A stretch of 34,514 nucleotides of DNA from Candidatus Rokuibacteriota bacterium (GCA_016184125.1 JACPDG010000069.1:1-34514); one strand, 5' to 3'; shown: positions 25,365 to 34,295, numbered from the stretch's first letter. Notes: a model not told the origin generated them from the sequence alone. Numbers and translations: made by a program.

Positions 25365-26444
25365 TCACCTGAGCTTCAGCGTCGTCAGCGCGAGCAGCGC
25401 CAGCGCGAAGGAGACGATCCAGAAGCGCACCACGATCTTGGGCTCCGCCCAGCCCTCGAGCTCGTAGTGGTGGTGGAGCGGCGCCATGCGGAACACGCGG
25501 CGGCCGGTGAGCTTGAAGCTCGCGACCTGGATGATCACCGACGCCGCCTCGACCACGTACAGCCCGCCGATCAGCGGCAGCAGCAGCTCGGCCTTCGTGA
25601 GCACCGCGAGTGTGCCGATCGCGCTGCCGAGCGCCAGCGAGCCGACGTCGCCCATGAAGACCTCGGCCGGGTGGCAGTTGAACCACAGGAACCCGATCGC
25701 CGCGCCGATCAGCGCGCCGCAGAAGACGGTCAGCTCCCCCGCGCCCCTGACGTTCAGGATCTTGAGGTAGTCCGCCGCCCTGAAGTTGCCGGTCAGGTAC
25801 GCGATCACCCCGAACGCGCCGGCGGCCATGATGATCGGCCCGATAGCCAGCCCGTCCAGGCCGTCCGTGAGGTTCACGGCGTTCGACGCGCCGATGATCA
25901 CCAGCATCGCGACGGGGATCCACCACCAGCCCAGGTCGATCAGCCAGCCCTTGAGGAACGGGATCGCGAGCACCGGCGCGAAGTTCGGGCCGGGCTCCCA
26001 GAAGACGATCTGGACGAGGGCGAAGGAGAGCACGACCTGGAGCGCGAACTTCGTCTTCGCGCGGAGCCCCTTGCGCGTCTTGAGCTTCAGCATGTCGTCG
26101 ATCGCGCCGATCATGCCGAAGCCGAGCGTCGCGAGGATCGCCACCCACACGTAGCGGTTCGTGAGATTGACCCACAGCACCGTCGAGCCCAGCAGCGCCA
26201 TGAGGATCACGAGCCCGCCCATCGTCGGCGTCCCCTTCTTGCCGCGATGGCGCTCCGGCGTGTCCTCCCGGATCGTCTCCCCGCCGTGCTGCATGGCGCG
26301 CAGTCGCCGGATGATCCACGGCCCCACGACGAGCGAGATCACGAGCGCGGAGATCAGGGCCATGAACGAGCGGAACGTCAGGTACCGGAACACGTTGAAG
26401 ACGATGTGATCCCGAGCGAGCGGGACGAGCAGGTGGTACAGCAT
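25365..26444 (-). CDS. mraY: Phospho-N-acetylmuramoyl-pentapeptide transferase
   Basis: Membrane enzyme that transfers phospho-MurNAc-pentapeptide to undecaprenyl phosphate, forming lipid I. The 359-residue protein has about ten membrane segments. Conserved motifs are GKKGTPTMGGLVIL, GAIDDMLKLK with the Mg-binding Asp pair, NAVNLTDGLDGLA, MGDVGSLALG and the HHH motif in APLHHHYE. The ATG is 9 nt after the murF stop with GAGAGGGG between. Confidence 0.98.
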   Translation of the reverse strand: MLYHLLVPLARDHIVFNVFRYLTFRSFMALISALVISLVVGPWIIRRLRAMQHGGETIREDTPERHRGKKGTPTMGGLVILMALLGSTVLWVNLTNRYVWVAILATLGFGMIGAIDDMLKLKTRKGLRAKTKFALQVVLSFALVQIVFWEPGPNFAPVLAIPFLKGWLIDLGWWWIPVAMLVIIGASNAVNLTDGLDGLAIGPIIMAAGAFGVIAYLTGNFRAADYLKILNVRGAGELTVFCGALIGAAIGFLWFNCHPAEVFMGDVGSLALGSAIGTLAVLTKAELLLPLIGGLYVVEAASVIIQVASFKLTGRRVFRMAPLHHHYELEGWAEPKIVVRFWIVSFALALLALTTLKLR

Positions 26445-26453
26445 CGGCCCCTC

Positions 26454-27872
26454 TCATGCCTCTGCCGGCCCCGCGTCCACGCCGGCGTTCAGGCGGGTCA
26501 CGCGCGCGAGGAGGGCGTCGACGACGCGCTCCATCCGCATGCCGCGCGACCCCTTGACCAGCACGACGTCGCCCGGCTCCACACGCTTGAGGAGCTCGGC
26601 CACCGTGTCCTCGAACGTCGTCGTGTGGCACGCGTCGGCCACGCCGGCCGCACGCGCCTCGTCCACCGCGAGCGCCGCGTGATCACCGACGCCGATGAAC
26701 GCCGCCGGTCCCCGCGCCGCCACCGCACGCCCGACCGCGCGATGCGCATCGTCGCTGATGGCGCCGAGCTCGAGCATGTCGCCGATGACCACCATGAGCC
26801 CGCCGGGACCCCGGTGCGCCGCCACGGTCTCGAGCGCGGCCGCGACCGAGACGGGGTTCGCGTTGTACGTGTCGTCCAGGACCCTGACGCCGCCCGCCTC
26901 ACGCCACACGCACCGGCCCTTCACCGGGCGCGCGGCGGCGAGCCCGTCCGCGACGGCGTCGGGTGCGAGCCCGAGCGCGACGCCGGCCGCGGCCGCCGCG
27001 AGCGCGTTCGTCACGTTGTGGCGGCCGGCGAACGCGAGCGTGATCGCCTGGCGGCGGCCGTCGACCTCGAGGGTGAAGGAGAGCCCGCGGGCGTCGTCGA
27101 CGACGTCGCCCACGGCGCGCACGCGGGCGCTCGACGCGCGGCCGTACGTCACCACGCCGGCGGCGGTGTCTCGGGCCAGGCTCGCCACGCGAGGGTCGTC
27201 GGCGTTGAGCACCACGTGCCCGCCGGCGCCGACGGCGCGCACCAGCGCCGCCTTCTCCTCGCGCACGCCGTCGATGGAGCCGAAGAACTCGGTGTGGACG
27301 GCCGCGATGGTCGTCACGACCGCCACCGTGGGCCGCGCGATGCCGGCCAGGTACGCGATCTCGCCCGGCTGGTTCGTGCCGATCTCGACCACGATCGCCT
27401 CGTGCTCCGGCGTGAGCGCGAACAGCGTGAGCGGCAGGCCCCACTGGTTGTTGAAGCTCGCCTGCGGCCGGTGCGTCCTCCACCGCGTCGCGAGCACCGC
27501 CGCGATCATCTCCTTCGCCGTCGTCTTGCCGTTCGAGCCGGTCACCGCCACGACCGGGATCGCGAAGCCGCTGCGATACCACGCCGCCAGGCGCCCGAGC
27601 GCCCGCGTCGTGTCGTCCACCATCACGAGCGGCACGGTGCTCGGGACGTCGTCGGCAAGCGCATGCACGACGAGGCACGCCGAGCCGCGGCCCGCGGCGT
27701 CGGCGAGGAACCGGTGGCCGTCCAGCCGGTGACCGCGGATCGCGAAGAACGCCTCGCCGACCGCGACGGTGCGAGAGTCGATGCTCACGCCGGAGATCGA
27801 CACGGCGAGATCGCCGCCCACGAGCGCGCCGTGCGTGGCGCGGACCAGATCGCGCACGGTGAAGGGCCGCAT
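26454..27872 (-). CDS. murF: UDP-N-acetylmuramoyl-tripeptide-D-alanyl-D-alanine ligase
   Basis: Adds D-Ala-D-Ala to the tripeptide precursor. The 472-residue protein has ISGVSIDSRTVAVGEAFFAI, the P-loop AVTGSNGKTTAKEM, SFNNQWGLPLTL and VEIGTNQPGEIAYL. AFAGRHNVTNALAA, LDDTYNANPVS and VLVKGSRGMRMERVV follow. The ATG at 27872 is 8 nt after murE. The D-Ala-D-Ala ligase that supplies its substrate is not in this window, though it often lies beside murB or ftsQ. Confidence 0.97.
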   Translation of the reverse strand: MRPFTVRDLVRATHGALVGGDLAVSISGVSIDSRTVAVGEAFFAIRGHRLDGHRFLADAAGRGSACLVVHALADDVPSTVPLVMVDDTTRALGRLAAWYRSGFAIPVVAVTGSNGKTTAKEMIAAVLATRWRTHRPQASFNNQWGLPLTLFALTPEHEAIVVEIGTNQPGEIAYLAGIARPTVAVVTTIAAVHTEFFGSIDGVREEKAALVRAVGAGGHVVLNADDPRVASLARDTAAGVVTYGRASSARVRAVGDVVDDARGLSFTLEVDGRRQAITLAFAGRHNVTNALAAAAAGVALGLAPDAVADGLAAARPVKGRCVWREAGGVRVLDDTYNANPVSVAAALETVAAHRGPGGLMVVIGDMLELGAISDDAHRAVGRAVAARGPAAFIGVGDHAALAVDEARAAGVADACHTTTFEDTVAELLKRVEPGDVVLVKGSRGMRMERVVDALLARVTRLNAGVDAGPAEA

Positions 27873-27880
27873 GCTCGGGC

Positions 27881-29368
27881 TTATGATCCCTGCTCCATCA
27901 AGAACGTCCGGGCGACCTCTCGGTCGTCGAACGGCAACACGTTCGGGCCGATGACCTGGTACGTCTCGTGGCCCTTGCCCGCGATGACGACCGTGTCCCC
28001 CGGCCGGGCCCACCGGAGCGCATCGCGGATCGCCGCGCGGCGGTCGACGAGCGTCGCGCAGCCGTCGCGCGCCGGTACCGCGCGCAGCACGCCGGTCACG
28101 ATCTCGTCGACGATCGCCTCCGGATGCTCGGACCGCGGGTTGTCGGACGTGATCCAGACGCGGTCGGCGAGCCGGGCGGCGATCGCGCCCATGATGGGAC
28201 GCTTGCCGCGGTCCCGGTCGCCGCCGCAGCCGAACACGACCGCGAGGCGGCCGGTGGTGAGCTTCCTCGCCGTCGCGAGCACGCGCTCGAGCGCGTCCGG
28301 CGTGTGGGCGTAGTCGACGACGACCAGGAACGGCTGTCCCGCGCGAACCTCCTCGAACCGTCCGGGCACGATCCTCACGCCGCCGAGCGCCGCCGCGATC
28401 GCGGCGGCGTCGAGACCGAGCGCGAGCCCCACGCCGGCGGCGCCGAGCAGGTTCATCACATTGTGCTCGCCGATGAGCGGCGAGGCGACCTCGAGCGCGC
28501 CGCGCGGCGTGTCGGCCGTCATGCGAAGGCCGTCGTTCGCCGAGGTCCACCGGCGCGCCCGGATGTCCGCCGCCGGCCCGAGCCCGAACGAGAGCACGGA
28601 GAGCGCGAGGCCGTCGACCATGGCACGTCCCGCGGGATCGTCGGCGTTGACGACCGCCGTGCGCCCGGGCTTCCGCGAGCGCGCGAGCAACTCGAAGAGC
28701 CGGCGCTTGGCGCGCCCGTACTCATCGAAGGACGCGTGAAAATCGAGGTGGTCCTGCGTGAGGTTCGTGAAGACCGCCACGTCGAAGCCGATCCCGTCCG
28801 CGCGCGCCAGCGCGAGCGCGTGCGACGAGACCTCCATCGACACGCCGCGCACGCCGCGGTCCCGCATCTCGGCGAGCATCCCCTGCAGCTCGAGCGCTTC
28901 CGGTGTCGTCTGGCCGGCCGGCCGCGCCTCGCCGCCGATCATGTACCGGATGGTGCCGATCACCCCGGTCGCGAGACCGCGGGCGCGGAGCAGCGCCTCC
29001 ACGAGGTAGGAGGTCGTCGTCTTGCCGTTGGTCCCCGTGATCCCGACGACGATCAGGTCACGGGACGGATGGCCGTGCCAGGCGTCGGCCAGGCGAGCGA
29101 GCGCCAGCCGCGCGGATGGGACCAGCACCTGGCAGACGGCCACGTCGAGCGGCTCGCCCTCGGTCACGATGAGCGCCGCACCGCGCTCGACCGCAGCGGG
29201 CACGAAGCGGCGCGCGTCCTGCTTGAACCCCGGGACCGCGACGAAGCAGTCGCCGCGCTCGACGCGGCGGGAGTCGGCGATCACGCGCGCCACCTTCGCC
29301 GGCGGCGTGCCGATCACCCGCTTGTCCTCGAGCGCGTCGAGCAGGGTGCGGGTCGCTTTCGTGTTCAT
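27881..29368 (-). CDS. murE: UDP-N-acetylmuramoyl-L-alanyl-D-glutamate-2,6-diaminopimelate ligase
   Basis: Adds the third stem amino acid. The 495-residue protein has VIADSRRVERGDCFVAVPG, the P-loop [36 protein letters not shown] with the nearby lysine that is carbamylated in the family, and VVDYAHTPDALERVL. The specificity loop reads SDNPRSEHP, the DNPR signature of enzymes that use meso-diaminopimelate, so the cell wall is probably DAP-type. The ATG is 10 nt after a G-run/C-run hairpin repeat that occupies the leader. Confidence 0.97.
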   Translation of the reverse strand: MNTKATRTLLDALEDKRVIGTPPAKVARVIADSRRVERGDCFVAVPGFKQDARRFVPAAVERGAALIVTEGEPLDVAVCQVLVPSARLALARLADAWHGHPSRDLIVVGITGTNGKTTTSYLVEALLRARGLATGVIGTIRYMIGGEARPAGQTTPEALELQGMLAEMRDRGVRGVSMEVSSHALALARADGIGFDVAVFTNLTQDHLDFHASFDEYGRAKRRLFELLARSRKPGRTAVVNADDPAGRAMVDGLALSVLSFGLGPAADIRARRWTSANDGLRMTADTPRGALEVASPLIGEHNVMNLLGAAGVGLALGLDAAAIAAALGGVRIVPGRFEEVRAGQPFLVVVDYAHTPDALERVLATARKLTTGRLAVVFGCGGDRDRGKRPIMGAIAARLADRVWITSDNPRSEHPEAIVDEIVTGVLRAVPARDGCATLVDRRAAIRDALRWARPGDTVVIAGKGHETYQVIGPNVLPFDDREVARTFLMEQGS

Positions 29369-29377
29369 CTCATTCTG

Positions 29378-29450
29378 ATGGGGGGACTATCGATGCCCCC
29401 CAAGCCCCCCACGGTGGCTCGGACACGGCCCGGGAAACCCGGGCCGCGCC
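29378..29450. repeat. Class A hairpin repeat upstream of murE (copy 1)
   Basis: ATGGGGGGACTATCGATGCC then CCCCAAGCCCCCC, a GGCTCGGACACG linker, and the stem GGCCCGGGAAACCCGGGCC. On the minus strand it forms a hairpin directly ahead of the murE start. Confidence 0.8.
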
Positions 29451-29473
29451 CTCGGTCGCCCGCTCGGCCACGC

Positions 29474-29518
29474 GGGACTCTCGATGCCCCCCAAGCCCCC
29501 AAGGGCGGCTCGGACACG
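29474..29518. repeat. Class A hairpin repeat, partial second copy
   Basis: GGGACTCTCGATGCCCCCCA, AGCCCCCAAGGGCGGCTCGG and ACACG repeat the body of copy 1, but without its left G-run. It lies 14 nt from the ftsI stop. Both copies together fill the 163-nt gap between ftsI and murE. Confidence 0.75.
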
Positions 29519-29531
29519 CGGGACCGTTCGT

Positions 29532-31541
29532 TCACAGGCTGCCCTTCTTGGAAGCGGCCTTGCGTCCCGCAGGGGCCGCCTGGCCGCGTTCGTCCAACCC
29601 CAGCGTAAGCTTTGCAGTCACTCCTGGCTCAATCAGCGTGCCAGGCCGCGGTTCCTGCATTACAACGCGTCCGCGACCGCTCACCGCGACCTTGACACCG
29701 AGCGGGGCCAGCACCTGGAGCGCATGTCGGAGCGCGCGTCCGTGCAGCTCGGGCATCGCGGGGCCCCCCGTCGGGTCCGGTTCGGCCGCGGCCGTGCTCA
29801 CCAGACGCACCGCCGGCACCGTCCGCTCGCGAACGGCCGGTGTCACGATCTGGACGGCCTCCCCATCGCGGGGCGCGATGTCCAGGTAGCGCAGCACCTC
29901 GCGGCCGATCGCCGAGAAGATCGGCGCGGCCGCCTCGCTGCCCCACTTCTCGTTCTTCGGCTCGTCGAGCATCACGAGCATCGCGAGACGGGGATCGTCC
30001 GCCGGGGTGAAGCCGGCGAAGGACAGCACCCCCGGAGCCCGCGAGTACCGCCCCGTGTTCCGGTCGAGCTTCTGCGCCGTCCCGGTCTTGCCGGCGACCT
30101 CGTGGCCCGAAATCGCCGCCTTGTGGCCGGTTCCCGAATCCACGACGCGGACCAGCATGCGTGTCAGGGTCCGGGCCGTCTCCGGTGCGATCACCTGCCG
30201 CACCGCCCTCGGCTCGAACCGCCGGAGCTCCCGGCCGTGCTGATCGAACGTCGCGCGCACGAGCCGGGGCTGCATGAGCCGCCCACCGTTCGCGACGGCG
30301 CTGAACGCGGCGACCATCTGCAGCGCGGTGACGGACAGTTCCTGGCCGATGGACATGGTGGGCAGCGACAGCGCCGACCAGCGGCTCGGATCGCGGAGCA
30401 GCCCGCGGCTCTCGCCCGACAGGCCGACGCCCGTCGGGGCGCCGAAGCCGAACGCCGTGATGTACCGGTAGTACGGATCGCGGCCGAGCGCGAGGCCGAC
30501 CTTGATCGACCCGACGTTGGAGGAGTTCTGGAGCACCTCGGCGAACGTGAGCCAGCCGTACTTCTTCCAGTCGTGGATGGTGGCGCGCGCGATCGTGATC
30601 CGGCCGTTCTCGGCGTAGATGCGGTCATCGGGCGTGACCACGCCCGCGTCCAGGGCGGCCGCGGCGAGGATCACCTTGAACGTCGAGCCGGGCTCGAACG
30701 GGTCGGTGATCGCGCGGTTGCGCCAGTCGTCACCGCTCGCCTGCATGAACGCATTCGGGTTGAACGTGGGGCGGATGGCGATGGCGAGCACGTCGCCGGT
30801 GCGCGGGTCCATCGCGACGGCCATCGCGGTCTTCGCCCGCGTGCGCCGCCACGCGGCGTCGATCTCCCGCTCGGCCACGTACTGGATGGTGCGGTCGATC
30901 GTCAGCATGACGCCGTGCCCCGCCGAGCTCGGCTGCAGGATGCGCTCGCCCAGCACCTCGCGCCCGAGCGCGTCCCGGCCGACGAGCGCCTTGCCCGGCG
31001 TGCCCGCGAGCTCCGCGTTCCACGCCCGCTCGGCGCCTTCGAGCCCGCCGTCGACGCCCTCGAAGCCGATCACGTGTGCCGCCAGCTCGCGATTCGGATA
31101 GAGCCGGAGCGGCTCCGGCAGGAAGCCGAGTCCCGGCTCGCGAAGAGCCTTCACGCGCGCGGCGATCCGGGGATCGAGCCGTCGCGTGATCCAGACGAAC
31201 GACTTGCCCGACGTGAGCATGCCGTGGAGGTCGGCGACCGGCAGGTCGAGGATCGGCGCGAGCCGCTCGGCGACGCGGACGGGGTCCCCGACGCCACGCG
31301 GCTGCGCGAAGAGCGATTCGGCGGCGGCGGAGGTGGCCAGCGGCGCGCCGTTGCGGTCGACGATCGGGCCGCGCTGCGCATGGAGCGTGACGGTCCGCGA
31401 GTACTGGCGCTCCGCGATCGCGGTGAGCTCGCCGTGACGGACCACCTGCAGCCAGCCGAGACGCGCCCCGAGGGTTCCGAACGCGACGGCGAGGACGGCA
31501 GCCAGCAGCAGCACGCGCGTCCGGAACCCGGGATCGATCAA
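29532..31541 (-). CDS. ftsI: Septal penicillin-binding protein (class B PBP, FtsI/PBP2) with a PASTA domain
   Basis: Transpeptidase that cross-links septal peptidoglycan with FtsW. The 669-residue protein has one membrane anchor (about residues 8-27), a dimerisation region with QRGPIVDRNGAPLA (56-69), and the transpeptidase motifs STFK (286-289), SSN (340-342) and KTGT (485-488). After the catalytic domain, residues about 590-650 form a PASTA-like domain (MPELHGRALRHALQVLAPLG...PRPGTLIEPGVTAKLTLG). A lysine-rich tail ends the protein. The TTG start overlaps the ftsL stop as TTGA. Confidence 0.96.
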   Translation of the reverse strand: MIDPGFRTRVLLLAAVLAVAFGTLGARLGWLQVVRHGELTAIAERQYSRTVTLHAQRGPIVDRNGAPLATSAAAESLFAQPRGVGDPVRVAERLAPILDLPVADLHGMLTSGKSFVWITRRLDPRIAARVKALREPGLGFLPEPLRLYPNRELAAHVIGFEGVDGGLEGAERAWNAELAGTPGKALVGRDALGREVLGERILQPSSAGHGVMLTIDRTIQYVAEREIDAAWRRTRAKTAMAVAMDPRTGDVLAIAIRPTFNPNAFMQASGDDWRNRAITDPFEPGSTFKVILAAAALDAGVVTPDDRIYAENGRITIARATIHDWKKYGWLTFAEVLQNSSNVGSIKVGLALGRDPYYRYITAFGFGAPTGVGLSGESRGLLRDPSRWSALSLPTMSIGQELSVTALQMVAAFSAVANGGRLMQPRLVRATFDQHGRELRRFEPRAVRQVIAPETARTLTRMLVRVVDSGTGHKAAISGHEVAGKTGTAQKLDRNTGRYSRAPGVLSFAGFTPADDPRLAMLVMLDEPKNEKWGSEAAAPIFSAIGREVLRYLDIAPRDGEAVQIVTPAVRERTVPAVRLVSTAAAEPDPTGGPAMPELHGRALRHALQVLAPLGVKVAVSGRGRVVMQEPRPGTLIEPGVTAKLTLGLDERGQAAPAGRKAASKKGSL

Positions 31542-31942
31542 CGCACGACGGCCTCGGCGCGCTCCAGGCGAGCGGCGGCCGTGCCCGGTGCGCCGGGCAC
31601 GTACTCGCGGGCGAGACGCACCTGCTCGAGCGACGGCGCCACCAGCCCGAGCTGACGCGCGCGCGTCTCCACCCGGGCCGGCGCCTTGAGCGTCGCGACC
31701 TCGACGCCGAGCTGCTGGACGAGTTGCTCGATCCGTTCGCGCTCCGCGCGGAGCGCGTCGATGCGATACGCGAGCTGCACCTCGCGCACGCGGATGGCGA
31801 CCAGGCCGAGCCCGAGGCCCACGACGAGCACCGTGCCCACGAGGGCGACGAGCAGCGATCGGCGTACGCGCGGGTCCGGCTCGCGATGCGGACGCTGGTG
31901 CCGGCGGTCGAGGTCGCGGGACGATCGTCGATCGTGAGTCAC
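31538..31942 (-). CDS. ftsL: Cell division protein FtsL
   Basis: A 134-residue bitopic protein. It has a basic cytoplasmic leader (about residues 1-30), one membrane segment (SLLVALVGTVLVVGLGLGLV) and a periplasmic coiled coil (IDALRAERERIEQLVQQLGVEVATLK). The sequence is poorly conserved, as always for FtsL, and the call rests on topology and position between rsmH and ftsI. GTG at 31942 overlaps the rsmH stop as GTGA, and its stop overlaps ftsI as TTGA. It lacks a separate FtsB partner in this window. Confidence 0.85.
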   Translation of the reverse strand: MTHDRRSSRDLDRRHQRPHREPDPRVRRSLLVALVGTVLVVGLGLGLVAIRVREVQLAYRIDALRAERERIEQLVQQLGVEVATLKAPARVETRARQLGLVAPSLEQVRLAREYVPGAPGTAAARLERAEAVVR

Positions 31943-32808
31943 GGCAGACGCTCCAGCACTCGCAGCTTCGCGCTCCGGGCCCGCGGATTCGCGCGGACCT
32001 CGTCGGCCCCGGGCGTGAGGGGCGACGGCTCGAGCTCGGCGAATCCCGCCGGCACGAGCGATCGGAACGTGTGCTTGACGATGCGATCTTCGCCCGAATG
32101 GAAGCTGATGACGCCGAGCCTCGCGCCGGGGCCGAGGAGTCCCGCCGCGTGCGGAAGCGCCTCGCGCAGCGCGCCGAGCTCGTCGTTCACCGCGATGCGA
32201 ACCGCCTGGAAGGTGCGGGTCGCCACGTGGAGCTGGCGCGGCCAGGCCGCGCGCGGGACCGCGCTCTTCACCGCCGCCACGAGGTCCCCCGTCGTGGAGA
32301 GCGGCCGGCGCCGGACGATCGCGCGCGCGATGCGGCGCGCGTGCGGCTCCTCGCCGTACTCCGTCAGGAGGCGCGCGAGCTCGTCCTCGCGCGCGCGGTT
32401 CAGGAGCGCCCCCGCCGTCTCGGCCGCGCCCGGATCGAGCCGCATGTCGAGCGGCTCGTCCTCGCGCTGGAACGAGAACCCGCGGCCGGACCCCTCGAGC
32501 TGCCACGACGAGTACCCGAGGTCGAGCACGATGGACCGGGCATGCTCGATGCCGTGCGCGGCCGCGGTGGCGGCCAGGGTCCTGAAGCTCGCGTGCACGA
32601 GCGTGACCCGCGCGCCGAAGCGCCCGAGCCGCTCGCGCGCGCGATCGAGGGCGCCGGGATCGAGGTCGATCCCGAGCAGACGGACGTCGTGGTCCGTCGC
32701 GTCCAGGATCGCTTCAGCGTGTCCGCCCATCCCGACCGTCCCGTCGATCACCCACCCGGCGTCGCGCGGTCGCAGGAGGAATGCGACCTCGTCGACGAGC
32801 ACGGGCAG
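31939..32808 (-). CDS. rsmH: 16S rRNA (cytosine1402-N4)-methyltransferase, start unclear
   Basis: SAM-dependent enzyme that methylates C1402 of 16S rRNA (MraW). Visible motifs are VIDGTVGMGGHAEAIL, LLGIDLDPGALDRA, VLDLGYSSWQLEGSGRGFSFQREDEPLDMRLD, TFQAVRIAVNDELGALREAL and VISFHSGEDRIVKHTF. The family starts with a HxPVLL motif; here DHLPVLVDEV overlaps the mraZ stop, and no ATG, GTG or TTG lies upstream in frame. The CTG at 32808 (289 residues) or the GTG at 32802 (287 residues) are the first usable codons, and both lose the His. Confidence 0.93.
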   Translation of the reverse strand: MPVLVDEVAFLLRPRDAGWVIDGTVGMGGHAEAILDATDHDVRLLGIDLDPGALDRARERLGRFGARVTLVHASFRTLAATAAAHGIEHARSIVLDLGYSSWQLEGSGRGFSFQREDEPLDMRLDPGAAETAGALLNRAREDELARLLTEYGEEPHARRIARAIVRRRPLSTTGDLVAAVKSAVPRAAWPRQLHVATRTFQAVRIAVNDELGALREALPHAAGLLGPGARLGVISFHSGEDRIVKHTFRSLVPAGFAELEPSPLTPGADEVRANPRARSAKLRVLERLP

Positions 32809-32816
32809 GTGGTCCG

Positions 32817-33260
32817 CTAGACCCCCAGCTGCGCCAGTCGCTCGAAGCCCGTCGGTAACCCGTCGCCGTTCACGCGCTCGTATTCTTCGAATCGCTTGCG
32901 GTCCCAGATCTCGAAGTATTTCCGTCCCAGTCCGATCAGCGTCACGTCGCGCGCGAGACCCCCCTGCGCCCGCGTGTCCGGGGGCAGCAGGATGCGTCCC
33001 GCGCTGTCCGGCTCGACTTCCTTCGCACGCGAGATGTACAGCCGGCCGAGCTTGCGGACCTCGAGGTCGAACATCGACTGCTCGTTGATCTTCGTCTCGA
33101 TCCGTTCCCACTCGCCGAGCGGGTGCACCTCGATCGCCTGCTCGTTGGGGACGACGATCAGGCTCGAGCCGTCGTACTGAGCGAGCGCATCGCGGTACTT
33201 CGACGGCACGCTCAGCCGGCCTTTCGGATCGATCGTGTGCTGGTATCGGCCTCTGAACAT
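32817..33260 (-). CDS. mraZ: Transcriptional regulator MraZ
   Basis: First gene of the dcw cluster. The 147-residue protein has two SpoVT/AbrB-like halves: MFRGRYQHTIDPKGRLSVPSKYR (residues 1-23) and LYISRAKEVEPDSAGRILLPPDTR in the middle. MraZ binds direct TGGG repeats upstream of its own gene and controls the operon. Three such repeats lie 21-46 nt upstream of the ATG. The C-terminal tail is WDRKRFEEYERVNGDG. It shares its end region with the unclear rsmH start. Confidence 0.97.
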   Translation of the reverse strand: MFRGRYQHTIDPKGRLSVPSKYRDALAQYDGSSLIVVPNEQAIEVHPLGEWERIETKINEQSMFDLEVRKLGRLYISRAKEVEPDSAGRILLPPDTRAQGGLARDVTLIGLGRKYFEIWDRKRFEEYERVNGDGLPTGFERLAQLGV

Positions 33261-33280
33261 TCGTCAATGTGGGGACCGTG

Positions 33281-33306
33281 ACCCATTTCATCCCACTGTC
33301 TCCCAC
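33281..33306 (-). promoter_or_regulatory. MraZ box: three TGGG direct repeats
   Basis: On the minus strand GTGGGAGACA, GTGGGATGAA and ATGGGTCACG follow in exact 10-bp register, the known arrangement of MraZ binding sites. They lie just downstream of the predicted transcription start, consistent with autoregulation. Confidence 0.85.
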
Positions 33307-33317
33307 TTGTGCGCCCG

Positions 33318-33346
33318 AGAGTACAATTGCCAAAAAGTCGTGTCAA
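33318..33346 (-). promoter_or_regulatory. dcw operon promoter
   Basis: TTGACA (33346-33341), a 17-nt spacer and TACTCT (33323-33318) on the minus strand. The -35 is perfect and the -10 matches three of six positions. The surrounding DNA (33321-33385) is clearly AT-richer than the rest of the window. Confidence 0.75.
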
Positions 33347-33518
33347 GCTAAAACCGCGAGATTTTTTAGGGAAATAGGTTTCATACCGGGGTGGGCTACG
33401 GGTTGGGTCTGTCCCACCGGGACGCCCCGGCGATGGTGGAGCGACCGTTAGTTAGACGCGGCGCGTCAGGACGCGGTCCGCGACGCGACGCGTCACGGAC
33501 GAGCGTTGCCGCAGCGCG

Positions 33519-34289
33519 TCAGCGCGGCTGGTAGTACCGGAGCGCTTCGGGGATCCAGCTCTCGATCTGCTGGATGCGCGTTTCCGGCGACGGGTGCGTC
33601 GAGAGGAACTCCGGCGGCCTCGGCTTGCCCTTGGAAGCCTCCCCCATGCGGACCCAGAGGTCGCGCGCCGCAGACGGGTGGTAGCCGGCTTTGGCCATGT
33701 AGATGAGGCCCAGGCGGTCCGCCTCGGACTCCTGCGAGCGTCCGAACGCGAGCAGGCCGCCCGTCGCGAGCCCCATGAACGCGACGGTCCCGAGCTGCAT
33801 CACGCGCGGATCGCGCCCCGACAGCGCGACCTGGAAGGCGACGACGCCGAGCTGCAGCGCGAGCTGCTGGCTCACGCGCTCGCCGCTGTGCCGTGCGATC
33901 GCGTGCGAGACCTCGTGACCGAGCACGGCCGCGAGGCCGGCATCGTCACGGGTGATCGGCAGGATCCCGGTGAAGACGCCGATCTTGCCGCCCGGCAGGC
34001 AGAACGCGTTCACCTGCTTGTCATCGAAGACCTTGAACTCCCACTGGTAGTCGCGCCTGTCGGTCGCGTCGGCGATCCTGCGCCCCACGCGCGTGACCTG
34101 CTCGTTCAGCGCCGTGTCGGTGGAGAGCTTCGACTTCTTCACGATCTGCTGGTACGCGTCGAGCCCCATCTGGAGCTCCATGTTCTCGGGCAAGAGGACG
34201 AGCTGCTGCCGGCCGGTGAGCGGCACGGTCTGGCAGCTGATGATCAGCAGCAGCACGACGGCGACGAGGGGGAGACGCCAGGGACGCAC
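33519..34289 (-). CDS. Lipoprotein M48 family metalloprotease
   Basis: A 256-residue zinc protease. The GTG start gives a lipoprotein signal peptide, RPWRLPLVAVVLLLIISC, with a lipobox ending in Cys18. The catalytic HEVSH motif and the downstream ESEADRLG glutamate are present, and a hydrophobic loop lies between them. Relatives such as BepA and LoiP work in the periplasm on outer-membrane proteins. The THPSPETRIQQIE ending is typical of the family. It is upstream of, and on the same strand as, the dcw cluster but probably a separate unit. A longer frame up to 34382 crosses a hairpin repeat and is not favoured. Confidence 0.92.
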   Translation of the reverse strand: MRPWRLPLVAVVLLLIISCQTVPLTGRQQLVLLPENMELQMGLDAYQQIVKKSKLSTDTALNEQVTRVGRRIADATDRRDYQWEFKVFDDKQVNAFCLPGGKIGVFTGILPITRDDAGLAAVLGHEVSHAIARHSGERVSQQLALQLGVVAFQVALSGRDPRVMQLGTVAFMGLATGGLLAFGRSQESEADRLGLIYMAKAGYHPSAARDLWVRMGEASKGKPRPPEFLSTHPSPETRIQQIESWIPEALRYYQPR

Positions 34290-34295
34290 GATCGA

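Noticed and set aside
29378..29518. CRISPR-like array between ftsI and murE
   Set aside because: Only two similar units, of unequal length, with internal hairpins and no regular spacers; they belong to the dispersed class A repeat.
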